A stretch of 56,000 bases of DNA, taken from assembly GCA_030650875.1 (NCBI GenBank), contig JAUSDK010000175.1, forward strand, positions 1 to 56,000, read 5' to 3'. The position numbers and the translations under genes are program-made. The DNA is from Polaromonas sp. (lineage in GTDB: Bacteria; Pseudomonadota; Gammaproteobacteria; Burkholderiales; Burkholderiaceae_C). The notes beneath the pieces are model-generated. The model was given only the letters and a program-made list of their open reading frames with translations, searched no databases and had not been told where the DNA came from. Positions 9,801 to 17,876 of the stretch are shown piece after piece; within the stretch, counting starts at the first letter, position 1; each line of letters opens with the position of its first letter.

Positions 9801-10199
9801 GACGCTTCCCGCGTCATTTAGCAACATGATGCCTGCGTTGACTTTGATTTTTGCGCCGGTCTTGCACACCAGTTCGTTTAAGACAAGTCTAAGGGCGCGT
9901 AGCTCTACTCGACCCTGCGTTAACTTCGTGTTACTACCGAAAATCTGGGTCACGTAACCGATACATGTACTTTTTGCCGGATCCTGGAGTAAATTGCACT
10001 TGGCGGTTACCTCGCCTACATCCCATGCTTGGTCGTTGGCATTCCAGTTGGCTGTGTTATCAATAAAAAACAGCACATTGGGTTCAGTGCCACCTGCGAC
10101 GCCCGAATAAATGTCGATGTCCGCAGCAGCTGCAGGCAGGTTCGTTAACAGCACTGCCAAGGGTGCCAGCAACCAGATTCGCAAGGTAGGTATTTTCAT
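6888..10199 (-). CDS. pilY1: PilY1-type type IV pilus assembly/adhesin protein
   Basis: This 1103-residue secreted protein begins with a signal peptide (MKIPTLRIWLLAPLAVLL, cleaved after AAAA). A von Willebrand-like N-terminal part contains NVLFFIDNT. The C-terminal half is the PilY1 beta-propeller, with the landmark PTMHGEVVHSRPLAVNYG, then VVFYGAGDGMLHAVNG and a calcium-loop-like DIDRDGYTDVLYA. PilY1 sits at the pilus tip and acts in adhesion and pilus extension. It is the last gene of the minor pilin operon, 47 bases after pilX. The N-terminal region varies in this family, so the VWA assignment is less certain. Confidence 0.93.
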   Translation of the reverse strand: MKIPTLRIWLLAPLAVLLTNLPAAAADIDIYSGVAGGTEPNVLFFIDNTANWNANDQAWDVGEVTAKCNLLQDPAKSTCIGYVTQIFGSNTKLTQGRVELRALRLVLNELVCKTGAKIKVNAGIMLLNDAGSVDSSSVVSGYIRHRITRLDSNQCAVVLKDLDDVDSKISAFTGPASAEYGTALYEAFKYFGGWTNPAGSLTATAGSPTGATGFGPIRYSTSIDQEDPAAFTNSSKTTYLSPIGGTAVCGKNYIVLIGNKFPNDEYGTDTNVSPNPTNKLMARLNYNPGPQIYPKPLASSDKTDVRFADEWAKFLYKTDVSDVIGAQNVSMFTIDVYNKTANVKQGALLKSMADQSGPSGYFPVGGDLYGLINAFIDILTQVAAVDSVFASASLPVSVNAQGTFLNQVFMGVFRPDDNAQQRWVGNLKQYQFALDGSTLFLADATGKSAVDAVNSGFIQHCAKSYWTKDSGSYWESIAGMNNASACDPLNNLQPYSDLPDGPLVERGGAGQRLRDVGYAARNIQTCSTPGCTALTDFTTTNMTSLSPTLVDWARGKNNGDGNIKASTGVVTYTDYGTTNTPPTTPPVTRPTMHGEVVHSRPLAVNYGVDKANDVVVFYGAGDGMLHAVNGNQAVTDGNELWSFIAPEHWSTLDRVRTNSPLISYPNVSTGLNPPPTPKTYFFDGTIGGYQERSSSSVSKLWIYPTMRRGGRSVYAFDVTRKPSASVQPKLLWRYSDANDSRMGESWSTPVAIRVKGMSSPLVVFGAGYDQCDDNEDSTKCDSVAKGKGIVVMDAEKGSSANYRFIGVATGELDSSAGRFVADIAAVDIDRDGYTDVLYAVDTRGNIWRINTSDPSTSYTGYSDVSKWPLNKIAQVSDWSIASEKRKFMSAPSVVVLGSQATVLVGTGDREKPSADSTAAKVNNRFYGIRDDVTKTIAADITVARGYGVVVDPADLPDLKNVTTLSTFDPKALLSFKGWFRNLSTTSVPYEQVITTPLTFAGVTYFNTYQAKASGTNMCANLGTGRAYQIDFQTGAKLTNLDLVTTFITQGIPPSPVGGLVEINGKTVPFLIGGPGPTPLSPKKVAPQVRADRKPVYRYQRIDK

Positions 10200-10246
10200 G
10201 ATGGTTTCTTTCGTGCAGCCTGCCTGCTGCAGCTAATTGCATTGAG

Positions 10247-10858
10247 TTAGTCGCAGTTGTCCAGTGCGTCAACTCCGCGGCGCACTTCAACACCCTGGAT
10301 AACGGTGGCCCCCGCTCCCAGCAGCTTGGGGTCGCTCGTGGTCGCCTGCATTTCATAGAGCACATTAGCGCACAGCGAGTCCGCGTTCGGAGGGCCCAGC
10401 GCAGTCGGGTCGACGATGGTCAGTGGCGAGCCGCCACCGCCAAAGCAGGAGCTGTCATCTGCCGGAACATAGGTGAGGGAGCCCGTTGTCTTGATCATCT
10501 CGCTGTTTCTGATGATGCGCGAGCGCTTGCAGGTGAGATTGTTCACCGTGACGGCGACCGAAACATCCGCGCTGTCAGCGATGACTGATGTTCCAAGGTT
10601 GATATATTCCTTTTTGCCGGCGTTCCTGTAACCGTCCCAGGTGTTTGCCGGTGCGTTGAGCACCATGTCCAGCGCGTAGTTTGTTGCCGTGTCTGCTTCG
10701 GTACGCACCTGTTCGTTGTTGATGATCTGTGTGTGGCTCATGGAAAGACGAATCACCCCGACGGCCACCAGCATCAACATCAGCAGCATGATCATTCCGA
10801 TTAGAAGAACTGCGCCGGATTGAGTGGTCCGGCAGGACAAGCGATGGCTGCGTTTCAT
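10247..10858 (-). CDS. pilX: PilX-type minor pilin/assembly protein
   Basis: This 203-residue protein has a short basic leader and a PilX N-terminal helix: QSGAVLLIGMIMLLMLMLV, a methionine- and leucine-rich membrane stretch that replaces the usual pilin GFTLIE. In other bacteria PilX works with PilV, PilW, FimU/T and PilE as a priming complex for the pilus. Its ATG shares one base with the pilW stop (TGATG), so translation is probably coupled. Confidence 0.88.
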   Translation of the reverse strand: MKRSHRLSCRTTQSGAVLLIGMIMLLMLMLVAVGVIRLSMSHTQIINNEQVRTEADTATNYALDMVLNAPANTWDGYRNAGKKEYINLGTSVIADSADVSVAVTVNNLTCKRSRIIRNSEMIKTTGSLTYVPADDSSCFGGGGSPLTIVDPTALGPPNADSLCANVLYEMQATTSDPKLLGAGATVIQGVEVRRGVDALDNCD

Positions 10859-11838
10859 CAGGATTCCTTTCGCGCTTTCGGCGTGACGAAAGAGATGTAG
10901 GTGCTGTAGACGCGGCGCTTGAGGTTTCTGCTGGCGGCGGGTATATCGACAGTGGTGTCCGCGCTCAACTTGAATGTGCTCGCATCTGCGGCATTGCGGC
11001 TCGCGCTGGTGGAGCGCGCAAGCAACCAGACGCGAACCCCGATGACGTCTGCCCAGTTGGCGGGTGTCGAACTGAAACTGTCGATGCTGCCGTCGCCGTC
11101 GCTGTCCACTGCGTACTCGAACTGCATTTGTTCAATATCTTCAACCAGTGCGACCGGGGTTGACAGGCCGTTCGGTGTGATGTCAACGTAACTCAATGCG
11201 GAACCGGTGCTGATGTAGTAAAAGCGCCGGACAAACCGTCGCTTCCCGGTTTTGATTGCACTGTCACAGGCCTTGGTTTGCAGGGTGAACGTTGTTTTAA
11301 GGCCTTTGTCCAGGACAAAAGGTGTGGCGTTGTATTCGAGACCACATTCGGATACTTGCAGGTAAGTCTGCTTATCGGTCTCAGCATTGCATTCGGCCTC
11401 GCCGACCTGACAGGTGCTGGTGCGCTGGATAAATATGGCGTCAGTGCCTTCTTTTCGCGTCAGGCAAGCGGGGTCCACCTCGGCATTGTTCAGTCCTGTG
11501 ACGTGATTCAAGAGAGAGCCAGCCCACACCGCCTGGTCTGTAGAGCACATATCGACGAGTGTGTTGAGAGTGTTTCCGGTTGGGGTTGCGAGCGTGCCAT
11601 AAAACCCGGTTTGCGACAGTTCGCGGTCTAGTATGTCCAGCCCGTAGCGGCCGTTTTCTATCACCTCGGCGCTTAGTGCCAGCTCGCGACGAGACGCACT
11701 GCTGTTTACAAAGATGGCCGTCATGGCGATCACCAGCAGCAGCCCCACCACCATCGCAACCATCAATTCGACCAGGGTCAGTCCACGTTGGTGCTGTGCG
11801 TGCATGGGCAAACCTGAACTGCTGTTTATTCGGAACAT
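10858..11838 (-). CDS. pilW: PilW-type minor pilin
   Basis: This 326-residue protein has a class III prepilin signal: QRG followed by LTLVELMVAMVVGLLLV, with cleavage expected after the glycine. The long variable C-terminal part is typical of PilW. An internal ATG (MHAQHQRGLTLVE, starting at 11805) would give a seven-residue leader closer to the usual length, so the true start may be there. It is tightly coupled to pilX downstream. Confidence 0.88.
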   Translation of the reverse strand: MFRINSSSGLPMHAQHQRGLTLVELMVAMVVGLLLVIAMTAIFVNSSASRRELALSAEVIENGRYGLDILDRELSQTGFYGTLATPTGNTLNTLVDMCSTDQAVWAGSLLNHVTGLNNAEVDPACLTRKEGTDAIFIQRTSTCQVGEAECNAETDKQTYLQVSECGLEYNATPFVLDKGLKTTFTLQTKACDSAIKTGKRRFVRRFYYISTGSALSYVDITPNGLSTPVALVEDIEQMQFEYAVDSDGDGSIDSFSSTPANWADVIGVRVWLLARSTSASRNAADASTFKLSADTTVDIPAASRNLKRRVYSTYISFVTPKARKES

Positions 11839-11848
11839 AGGTCAAGCC

Positions 11849-12514
11849 TCACAGCGTTTTTTTCAGGTCAGGAACCATGACTCGCATCGAAACCCCGCGG
11901 CGCAATCCTGTGCCGAAATTCACTTGGCTGGCGCAGTTGTTCTGCCCCGAGACTGCGTCAACTGGGGGATCATTCCCGGCAACAACGCCTTGCCAGACAA
12001 CGACTATGTATAGATCCGCAAGAGAATTGGATTGGGGTGGCTCCATACGGATCAGGCAACCACGTGCGCCAATCATCGCGCCGACGGATTTTCCGCCCTC
12101 TGATACGGCCGTGCCCTGTAGAGCGTCGCCCCAGGCGCAAAGCTGCGTCTTGGCCAGCGTTGCCTCCACGCTGCAGTCGAGGACTCCGTTGAGTCCACCA
12201 CTGCCGACCCCGACGTACACGGAGCCATTGGTTGAGCTGAGCTCTGCGGCCAGGAAGCTGTCGATAATGCCGCGAGAGGCTGTCAGGCGCGCCTCCATAT
12301 CTCGGACCAGGGCGAGGGCCTGACCGCGCTGGTAGGACTCAAATTCAACTTTCGTGGCTTTCGTCTGGAGTCCGAAGGTGCCCAATATTCCGATAAGAAT
12401 GATGGCAAGCGTGACCAGAATTTCGATGAGCGTGAAGCCGCGCACACGGAAACAGGTACCAACGGTGCAGCCGCGTTCACGCCGAGCACGGGCTTGGGGG
12501 GCGATTATGTGCAT
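11849..12514 (-). CDS. pilV: PilV-type minor pilin
   Basis: This 221-residue prepilin-like protein has the cleavage motif RGFTLIEILVTLAIILIGIL near residue 27, followed by FGLQTKAT, the usual PilV continuation. The remainder is a cysteine-containing globular part, as expected for a minor pilin. The leader of about 26 residues is longer than average. Its start overlaps the end of the upstream fimT-like gene by ten bases, which supports a single operon. Confidence 0.88.
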   Translation of the reverse strand: MHIIAPQARARRERGCTVGTCFRVRGFTLIEILVTLAIILIGILGTFGLQTKATKVEFESYQRGQALALVRDMEARLTASRGIIDSFLAAELSSTNGSVYVGVGSGGLNGVLDCSVEATLAKTQLCAWGDALQGTAVSEGGKSVGAMIGARGCLIRMEPPQSNSLADLYIVVVWQGVVAGNDPPVDAVSGQNNCASQVNFGTGLRRGVSMRVMVPDLKKTL

Positions 12515-12996
12515 TTACCTTCCTTTTCTGTGGTTCGCCCGGCTGTCGATATCTTGACGCAACGGTAAAGGTTGGCCGTCGTCACCCCCAACTCTATCGT
12601 TGCTGAATCAGGCAAACGCCCATAGGCATTGAACTGAAAGTTGCCCGCGCCTGAGGTTATCGATGGAAACGCGTCCTGGCTATGCAGGGTTGTCGTTCCG
12701 GCCTTGATGTGCCATCCGCCGTTAACGTTGTCGAAGGAAAAACCAACGGCAGTATTGCGTTTGAGGGCCTCGCTACGGGCCAGCCACAAAGACTCGGTCA
12801 ATGCTGAAGCGGCAGAGCGCATCCGTTGAGTGGCGATGAGGTCGCGGAAGGATGGGGCCGCGAGCGTGGCAAAGATCGCCATGATCGCAACAGTAATCAT
12901 CAATTCAATGAGCGTGAAGCCGCGCGCATTTTCCAGCGCCAGCAGCAACCTGGAACTGCTGGCTGTGGCCCGGGGGCGTAATTTAATGATGATCAC
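12505..12996 (-). CDS. fimT: FimT/GspH-type minor pilin
   Basis: This 163-residue protein has a prepilin motif ([18 protein letters not shown]) and the FimT/GspH hallmark [17 protein letters not shown] about 50 residues later. It is probably a minor component of the pilus priming complex. Its ATG overlaps the stop of the upstream pilE-like gene by four bases (ATGA). Confidence 0.9.
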   Translation of the reverse strand: MIIIKLRPRATASSSRLLLALENARGFTLIELMITVAIMAIFATLAAPSFRDLIATQRMRSAASALTESLWLARSEALKRNTAVGFSFDNVNGGWHIKAGTTTLHSQDAFPSITSGAGNFQFNAYGRLPDSATIELGVTTANLYRCVKISTAGRTTEKEGKCT

Positions 12997-13436
12997 TTGC
13001 CCCAGTAACCCATAGTGCTGGACGGGGTTTTGGCTCCCAAGTGATCCACTGTCAGGATATTCTCCCCTTTTGTCGTCAGCGCGGCCGATGGGGTTGCCTT
13101 TGCTGTGAAGGCTAGAGGAGCATCGCTAACGCTATCAACGGAAAATGTGTAATCGTTTTCAATTTCCTTGGGGGGGGTAAATCCAAGACTGGCTAGATTG
13201 GCTGTATAAATCCGGCGATCCAGCAGGTAAGTTTGCTCCTTGCCAGCCAGTTCCATCAATGCTGCTTGGGCTGTGGCACGCTTACCCTTGCGAATGTAGT
13301 CCGTATAGGACGGATAGGCGACGGCCGCGAGGATGCCGATGATTGCAACCGTAATCATCAACTCGATGAGCGTGAATCCATGTTGCTTCTCTGCGCGGTG
13401 AGCGTCAAATTTGTTGAGTGTGTATTTCGTTTTCAC
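12993..13436 (-). CDS. pilE: PilE-type minor pilin without cysteines
   Basis: This 147-residue pilin-like protein heads the operon. After a leader of about 20 residues it reads [20 protein letters not shown], then [18 protein letters not shown], which is the PilE minor pilin pattern. The GTG start (VKTKYTLN) is chosen because an AGGGA ribosome site lies about ten bases upstream; the longer frame has no pilin character. The predicted mature protein contains no cysteine, whereas PilE-like minor pilins usually close a C-terminal disulphide loop. This gene leads the cluster rather than closing it. Confidence 0.85.
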   Translation of the reverse strand: MKTKYTLNKFDAHRAEKQHGFTLIELMITVAIIGILAAVAYPSYTDYIRKGKRATAQAALMELAGKEQTYLLDRRIYTANLASLGFTPPKEIENDYTFSVDSVSDAPLAFTAKATPSAALTTKGENILTVDHLGAKTPSSTMGYWGK

Positions 13437-13750
13437 AGCTTTATTTTCCCTGTTCCTGCTTGCACTCTGATGGCCGCTTGTCGCTTTGTCCCGTACGTTC
13501 GTCGGTAGGTGGACTAAACATGTTTTTTGCAGTTGGCCCGGCATGATTTTTTATAGTCGCAGATTGTTGGGTGCTTAAGTATTGCGTGATGGACCCATGT
13601 GTCATGTTCTCCGCTGCACCGCAAACCGGTCGATAGGAAATCTCTCCCCGTTACGCGTAAATGTGGGTGGTGTTCTATCCCTGTCTGAGGTAGTCTCTTT
13701 CCCGTGAGGTTGGCATGGTGCTGGCCCCAACTCAAGGGGCGGTGATTCAT
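13437..13750. other. Divergent promoter region between the pilin operon and a fimT-like gene
   Basis: This 314-base stretch separates the leftward pilE-led operon from the rightward fimT/gspH-like gene and should hold both promoters. Only the AGGGA ribosome site just upstream of the pilE GTG stands out. I see no convincing open frame, repeat or strong sigma-70 pair. Confidence 0.45.
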
Positions 13751-14305
13751 ATGGATGAACGTTCTCGGTGCGCAGGCTTCACGCTGATCGAAGTGCTGGT
13801 TGTGGTGGCCATTGCGTCCCTACTGTTGTCGCTGGCGGCGCCGGCTATGTCCAATATGGTCAACTCCATGAGGTTAAGCACGGCCGGAGATTCATTCTTT
13901 TCCAGTTTGCTACTGGCGCGCAGCGAGGCCATCAAGCGCAATTCCCGCGCTGTGGTGTGCAAATCTGCCAGCGGGGATGCTTGCATCACGACAGGGGGTT
14001 GGGAGCAGGGGTGGATTGTGTTTCACGATGCCAACAACAATGCCGCTCTGGATGAAGGCGAGGTCGTTCTGTCGCGGGAACAAGCCGTGTCCCACCCCAT
14101 TCGGCTTACTGGCAACGGACCGCTGGTCAGCTATGTGTCTTACACCCCGGTGGGAGCGGCCAGCTTCGCTTCAGGCGCATTCCAGGCTGGTACTCTGACA
14201 GTCTGTACGCAGTCCTCGACCAGCGTAGCAGCCCGAGAGATCAAGATCAGCATTTCTGGACGCCCCCGCACCGTGAGGACGACGGTGGAGCAGTGCCCTT
14301 TGTAG
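13751..14305 (+). CDS. Stand-alone FimT/GspH-type pseudopilin
   Basis: This 184-residue prepilin-like protein has CAGFTLIEVLVVVAIASLLL at its N-terminus and the GspH/FimT core SLLLARSEAIKRNSRAVVC. The family's usual GWEQGWIVFHDANNNAALDEGE follows. It is a second FimT-like gene, next to the minor pilin operon but on the opposite strand. The start (MDERSRCAGF) has a purine-rich AAGGGG upstream and gives a normal nine-residue leader. Its stop codon directly abuts the stop of convergent nrdR with no spacer. Confidence 0.9.
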   Translation: MDERSRCAGFTLIEVLVVVAIASLLLSLAAPAMSNMVNSMRLSTAGDSFFSSLLLARSEAIKRNSRAVVCKSASGDACITTGGWEQGWIVFHDANNNAALDEGEVVLSREQAVSHPIRLTGNGPLVSYVSYTPVGAASFASGAFQAGTLTVCTQSSTSVAAREIKISISGRPRTVRTTVEQCPL

Positions 14306-14755
14306 TCAACGACCCACCTCATCCACCAAGGTCTTGAACTCGTCAATGTCTTCAAAGCTGCGGTACACACTGGCAAAGCGCACATAAGCCACCTTGTCGA
14401 GCTTCTTCAACTCGCGCATGACCAACTCGCCCAGTCGGGCTGACGGCACTTCACGTGCGCCCTGGTTCAGCAGCTTTTCTTCTATCCGCTCCACTGCCGC
14501 GTCGACCTGCTCGGTGCTGACGGGGCGTTTGCGCAGCGCCAGGGTCATGGAGTCCTGGATTTTGCTGCGTTTGTACTCCGTGCGCCGACCGTCCTTCTTG
14601 ACGATGGCGGGGAAGTTGACGTCGGGCCGCTCGTAGGTGGTGAAGCGTTTTTCACACGCCGCGCACTGGCGGCGGCGGCGTATGAAGTCGGCGTCTTCGG
14701 AAATCCGGGTTTCGACGACCTGGGTTTCAAGATGGCCACAAAAAGGGCATTTCAT
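14306..14755 (-). CDS. nrdR: NrdR, ribonucleotide reductase regulator
   Basis: This 149-residue repressor has an N-terminal zinc ribbon (C3, C6, C31, C34) and an ATP-cone domain from about residue 49 ([17 protein letters not shown]). NrdR senses ATP/dATP and represses ribonucleotide reductase genes through NrdR boxes. It lies downstream of glyA on the same strand, the usual glyA-nrdR order in betaproteobacteria. The length is standard. Confidence 0.96.
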   Translation of the reverse strand: MKCPFCGHLETQVVETRISEDADFIRRRRQCAACEKRFTTYERPDVNFPAIVKKDGRRTEYKRSKIQDSMTLALRKRPVSTEQVDAAVERIEEKLLNQGAREVPSARLGELVMRELKKLDKVAYVRFASVYRSFEDIDEFKTLVDEVGR

Positions 14756-14803
14756 GGGCGTCCCAGGCTATATTCTTAAGGTTTTTAGGCTGCGAGCCCT
14801 TCA

Positions 14804-14854
14804 GGTACGAGGACAAGTAGATATCAAAATGATAGCTACTAAAAACCTCGTACC
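14804..14854. repeat. Nested palindromic element between glyA and nrdR
   Basis: Perfect outer arms GGTACGAGG and CCTCGTACC enclose inner arms AGTAGATATCA and TGATAGCTACT, which have one mismatch around an AAA centre. The whole could fold into a long stem on either strand. It may act as a terminator or RNA-stabilising hairpin after glyA. The TGATAGCTACT core resembles a short intergenic repeat I recall from Comamonadaceae. Confidence 0.7.
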
Positions 14855-14864
14855 ATTCAGCGGC

Positions 14865-16109
14865 TTAGCCGTAAACCGGGAAGCGGGCGGTCAAGGCGTG
14901 GACCTTGGCGCGAACAGCGTCGATGTTGGCCGCATCATGCGGGTTGTCAAGCACGTCGGCAATCAGGTTGGCCGTCATGCGTGCTTCCTCGTCCTTGAAG
15001 CCGCGCGTGGTCATGGCTGGCGTGCCAATGCGCACGCCGCTGGTGACCATTGGCTTTTCCGGGTCATTTGGAATCGCATTTTTGTTGATGGTCATGTGGG
15101 CGCTGCCCAGCACTGCTTCGGCTTCCTTGCCGGTGATGCCTTTGGCGCGCAGATCCACCAGCATGACGTGGCTTTCGGTGCGGCCGCTGACAATGCGCAG
15201 GCCGCGCTGGGTCAGGGTTTCGGCCACGATTTGGGCATTTTTCAGGACCTGTTGCTGGTAAATCTTGAATTCTGGCGAGAGCGCTTCCTTGAAAGCAATG
15301 GCTTTGGCGGCAATCACGTGCATCAGCGGGCCGCCCTGCAGGCCGGGGAAGATGGCGCTGTTGATGGCTTTTTCGTGCTGCGATTTCATCAAGATGATGC
15401 CGCCGCGCGGGCCGCGCAGGCTCTTGTGGGTGGTGGATGTCACCACGTCGGCATGCGGCACGGGATTGGGGTAGATGCCGGCGGCAATCAGGCCGGCATA
15501 GTGGGCCATATCGACCATGAAAATCGCACCCACGTCTTTGGCGACCTTGGCAAAACGCTCAAAATCGATACGCAGGCTGTAGGCAGAAGCGCCTGCAATG
15601 ATCAGCTTGGGCTTGCTTTCGTGGGCCTTGCGCTCCATGGCGTCGTAGTCGATTTCTTCCTTGTCGTTCAGACCGTAAGAGACAACGTTGAACCATTTGC
15701 CGCTCATGTTGAGCGCCATGCCGTGCGTCAGGTGGCCGCCCTCGGCCAGGCTCATGCCCATGATAGTGTCGCCGGGCTTCAGGAAGGCAAGAAACACCGC
15801 CTCGTTGGCCGACGCGCCGCAATGCGGCTGCACGTTGGCGGCGTCGGCGCCAAAGATCTGCTTGACGCGGTCAATCGCGAGCTGCTCGGCCACGTCGACA
15901 TGTTCGCAACCGCCGTAGTAGCGGCGGCCGGGGTAGCCTTCAGCGTATTTGTTGGTGAGCTGCGAGCCTTGCGCGGCCATGACGGCGGGCGAGGCGTAGT
16001 TTTCGCTGGCGATCAGCTCGATGTGGTGTTCTTGCCGGGCATTTTCAGCCTGAATGGCGGCAAAAATTTCGGGGTCGGTCTGTTCAATCAGAATGTTGCG
16101 GTGATACAT
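14865..16109 (-). CDS. glyA: GlyA, serine hydroxymethyltransferase
   Basis: This 414-residue PLP enzyme interconverts serine and glycine with tetrahydrofolate, the main source of one-carbon units. The PLP lysine is K229 in [15 protein letters not shown]. The glycine-rich [11 protein letters not shown] and the N-terminal [10 protein letters not shown] motif are intact. The length and ends are normal. A purine-rich GAAGGAC lies just before the ATG, and the leader upstream carries a candidate ZTP riboswitch. Confidence 0.98.
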   Translation of the reverse strand: MYHRNILIEQTDPEIFAAIQAENARQEHHIELIASENYASPAVMAAQGSQLTNKYAEGYPGRRYYGGCEHVDVAEQLAIDRVKQIFGADAANVQPHCGASANEAVFLAFLKPGDTIMGMSLAEGGHLTHGMALNMSGKWFNVVSYGLNDKEEIDYDAMERKAHESKPKLIIAGASAYSLRIDFERFAKVAKDVGAIFMVDMAHYAGLIAAGIYPNPVPHADVVTSTTHKSLRGPRGGIILMKSQHEKAINSAIFPGLQGGPLMHVIAAKAIAFKEALSPEFKIYQQQVLKNAQIVAETLTQRGLRIVSGRTESHVMLVDLRAKGITGKEAEAVLGSAHMTINKNAIPNDPEKPMVTSGVRIGTPAMTTRGFKDEEARMTANLIADVLDNPHDAANIDAVRAKVHALTARFPVYG

Positions 16110-16170
16110 GGCAGTCCTTCAAGACTTTGATCCCTGTCCTTCGGCCCACCAAGGCAGAAGAAAGCAAGGG

Positions 16171-16292
16171 CTGCCCAGGCGAACGGCTGAGCGCTGACGA
16201 CCACATGGTCTCAGCGGTACGCTTCCCAGTGGTGTCCCACGTCAGCGTCAATGGTCTGCTAGGACCAGGATGCTTATCGCCAGTTGCGTACC
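16171..16292 (-). promoter_or_regulatory. ZTP (pfl motif) riboswitch in the glyA leader
   Basis: Read on the minus strand, the leader contains ACTGGCG near its 5' end, then GTGGGACACCACTGGGAAGC, and finally GCCGTTCGCCTGGGCA. These three blocks, in this order, match the conserved elements of the pfl/ZTP riboswitch as I know it, including the CGCCTGGGCA 3' strand of the pseudoknot. The class senses the purine intermediate ZTP/ZMP and is known to precede glyA. No T-rich terminator follows it, so control may act on translation. A covariance-model search was not possible here. Confidence 0.85.
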
Positions 16293-16326
16293 TTGTTAGT
16301 GTAACTTAGCGCCCCGAATTCGCTTG

Positions 16327-17211
16327 TTACTCGCCCAGCAGGGCCACTTTTTCGGGTGTCTGGTCCGGGTTTCCCCGTTGGGCAGGATCCGCCGGCAAGG
16401 CTGCCGGAATAGCGCGCGCTGGCCTTGGCGCGCTGACGAAGCGCGAGGAGGGCGGTTGCCGGTTGCCGGTTGCGACTGCCCGCAAGCGGGCATGCTCGGC
16501 CATGACTTTGTTGGCATAGCCGCCGTCGCTTTCGAGATTGGCTGCGCCCACATAGTATTTGAGGCCGCCTTCAATCGATCCCGCGCGCGCAATGCATTCT
16601 TGCAGCACCTTGACGCCGACGCGAAGGTTGGTTACCGGGTCAAAGGCGGCGAGCAAGCCGCCAAAGTTTTCATATTTGTCGTGATGAATTTTGGTCATGA
16701 CCTGCATCAGGCCCTGTGCACCGACCGGGCTTTGGGCAAACGGGTTGAATCCGGACTCAATCGCCATGATGGCCAGGATCAGTGTCGGGTCTAGCTTGGC
16801 TTTCTGGCCAATTTCGAAGGCTTGCGCCACAAGTACGCTGAGAGGCTCAGGCGCGACCGAATATTTTTTGCTCAGCCAAAATGCGACAGCGGCCTGTGCC
16901 GATGGGAGTTCTTTCGGGTTGGATGCCGTGGCGCGGTCAATGGCGCTGGGCTCGGTGAAGCCGACACTCGCTTCTTTGCGGCCCTGCAGCCAGGTCATGA
17001 GTTCGAGTTCGCCAGCGTGACGCAGGTCGGGCCGGGCCGTCAGGGTGATCAGTGCGAATGCGACCAAAAGCCCCAACAGGGCAAAGCTGCTGTGGGTGAT
17101 GTCGAAAAAGCCCTGGGCCAGGTCGTCAGCAGCCGTTGAAAGACTGCTGCGCACACGCTTCATGTGCCCGTTGAGGTCGACCTTGCGGCCGAAGTTTTTT
17201 AGCGCTGTCAT
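16327..17211 (-). CDS. Membrane-anchored lytic transglycosylase (SLT domain)
   Basis: This 294-residue protein has an N-terminal membrane segment near residues 41-58 (SSFALLGLLVAFALITL). Its Slt-type catalytic domain has the glutamate in LAIMAIESGFNPFAQSPVGA, followed by GLMQVM. It would cleave peptidoglycan in the periplasm. The C-terminal 50 residues are proline- and arginine-rich without a known domain. It lies upstream of glyA on the same strand, with the riboswitch leader between them. Confidence 0.9.
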   Translation of the reverse strand: MTALKNFGRKVDLNGHMKRVRSSLSTAADDLAQGFFDITHSSFALLGLLVAFALITLTARPDLRHAGELELMTWLQGRKEASVGFTEPSAIDRATASNPKELPSAQAAVAFWLSKKYSVAPEPLSVLVAQAFEIGQKAKLDPTLILAIMAIESGFNPFAQSPVGAQGLMQVMTKIHHDKYENFGGLLAAFDPVTNLRVGVKVLQECIARAGSIEGGLKYYVGAANLESDGGYANKVMAEHARLRAVATGNRQPPSSRFVSAPRPARAIPAALPADPAQRGNPDQTPEKVALLGE

Positions 17212-17756
17212 AGCACTCCTTTCTATGCACGCCGGACCGATGAGGCCAGGCAGGCTTTGATTGGGTCGCCATCAAACCAAGGCATGCCTTGTGGGTGTTG
17301 ACCCTTCGTTGGCGCCGCCGTGTAGGGCAGCGTATGCGGGTTGTCCCTAGGATTTATCGGGACTGCGCGGATTCTAGTGGCGGGCAAAATAACCTGTCAA
17401 TAATAACAAACACGATATTGAGATTTATTTGTTATTAACAGGTCATTTTTATCGTCAAAATGACCCAGGCAGGGCCATTTACGGGCTTTTCGCGTGGCAG
17501 TGTTGTTTTGCGTAAAAGTCGTGAGCCTTAGGCGCAAGTTCGCCAAAAAGTGGCTCGAACTGCCGAGAACCAGGGACTGGGCTGCAGCTGTCGATGCTGT
17601 TTGATGCCGCGCCACCGATTTTCCCAAGAAAAAGCCAATCACAGTGCCTTGTGTGATTGAAAAATTGAACTTGCCCGGGTCGCAGCAGGCGGTTAATCTT
17701 CATTTGTCTGGTTTATCCGGACGTCAACTGGGTAACCAACCCCGGTATAACTGGGA
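17212..17756. other. Gene-free stretch with an A/T-rich imperfect palindrome
   Basis: No credible gene is seen here. At 17393-17442 an A/T-rich inverted repeat (CCTGT...AATAACAAA...TTTGTTATT...ACAGG) stands out; the inner arms are perfect over nine bases. It could be an operator or a cruciform. An 81-codon minus-strand frame crosses it but shows no familiar features. Confidence 0.4.
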
Positions 17757-17873
17757 GCAATCACTTGCTTCCACCGCACTGCGAGACGAGTACTCTCTCC
17801 TTTGCGAAACCCGACGGCATGAGCATCAACGCTCGCCGCCAGCCCCGGTCAGTTCATCTGGCCGGGGTTTTTT
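17757..17873 (+). ncRNA. Candidate small RNA ending in a strong terminator
   Basis: A plus-strand intrinsic terminator occurs where no plus-strand gene lies upstream for more than 3 kb. A -10-like TATAAC at 17746-17751 precedes it, giving a predicted transcript of about 115 bases; the -35 element is weak. No known RNA family was recognised, and 6S and SRP RNA do not fit. A short frame (MSINARRQP...) runs into the terminator but has no clear ribosome site. The terminator is seen directly; the RNA is inferred. Confidence 0.5.
17843..17873 (+). terminator. Strong rho-independent terminator
   Basis: The ten-base arms CCCCGGTCAG and CTGGCCGGGG (one G-U pair) surround the loop TTCAT and are followed by six T residues. 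It is one of the clearest terminators in the window and belongs to the candidate small RNA. Confidence 0.85.
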
Positions 17874-17876
17874 AAT

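Noticed and set aside
17397..17642. An 81-codon minus-strand open frame upstream of the lytic transglycosylase.
   Set aside because: No ribosome site, domain or family features; it crosses a palindrome and is probably chance.
17819..17876. An 18-codon frame (MSINARRQP...) ending in the terminator.
   Set aside because: No clear ribosome site, and it runs through the terminator stem, so a leader peptide is unlikely.
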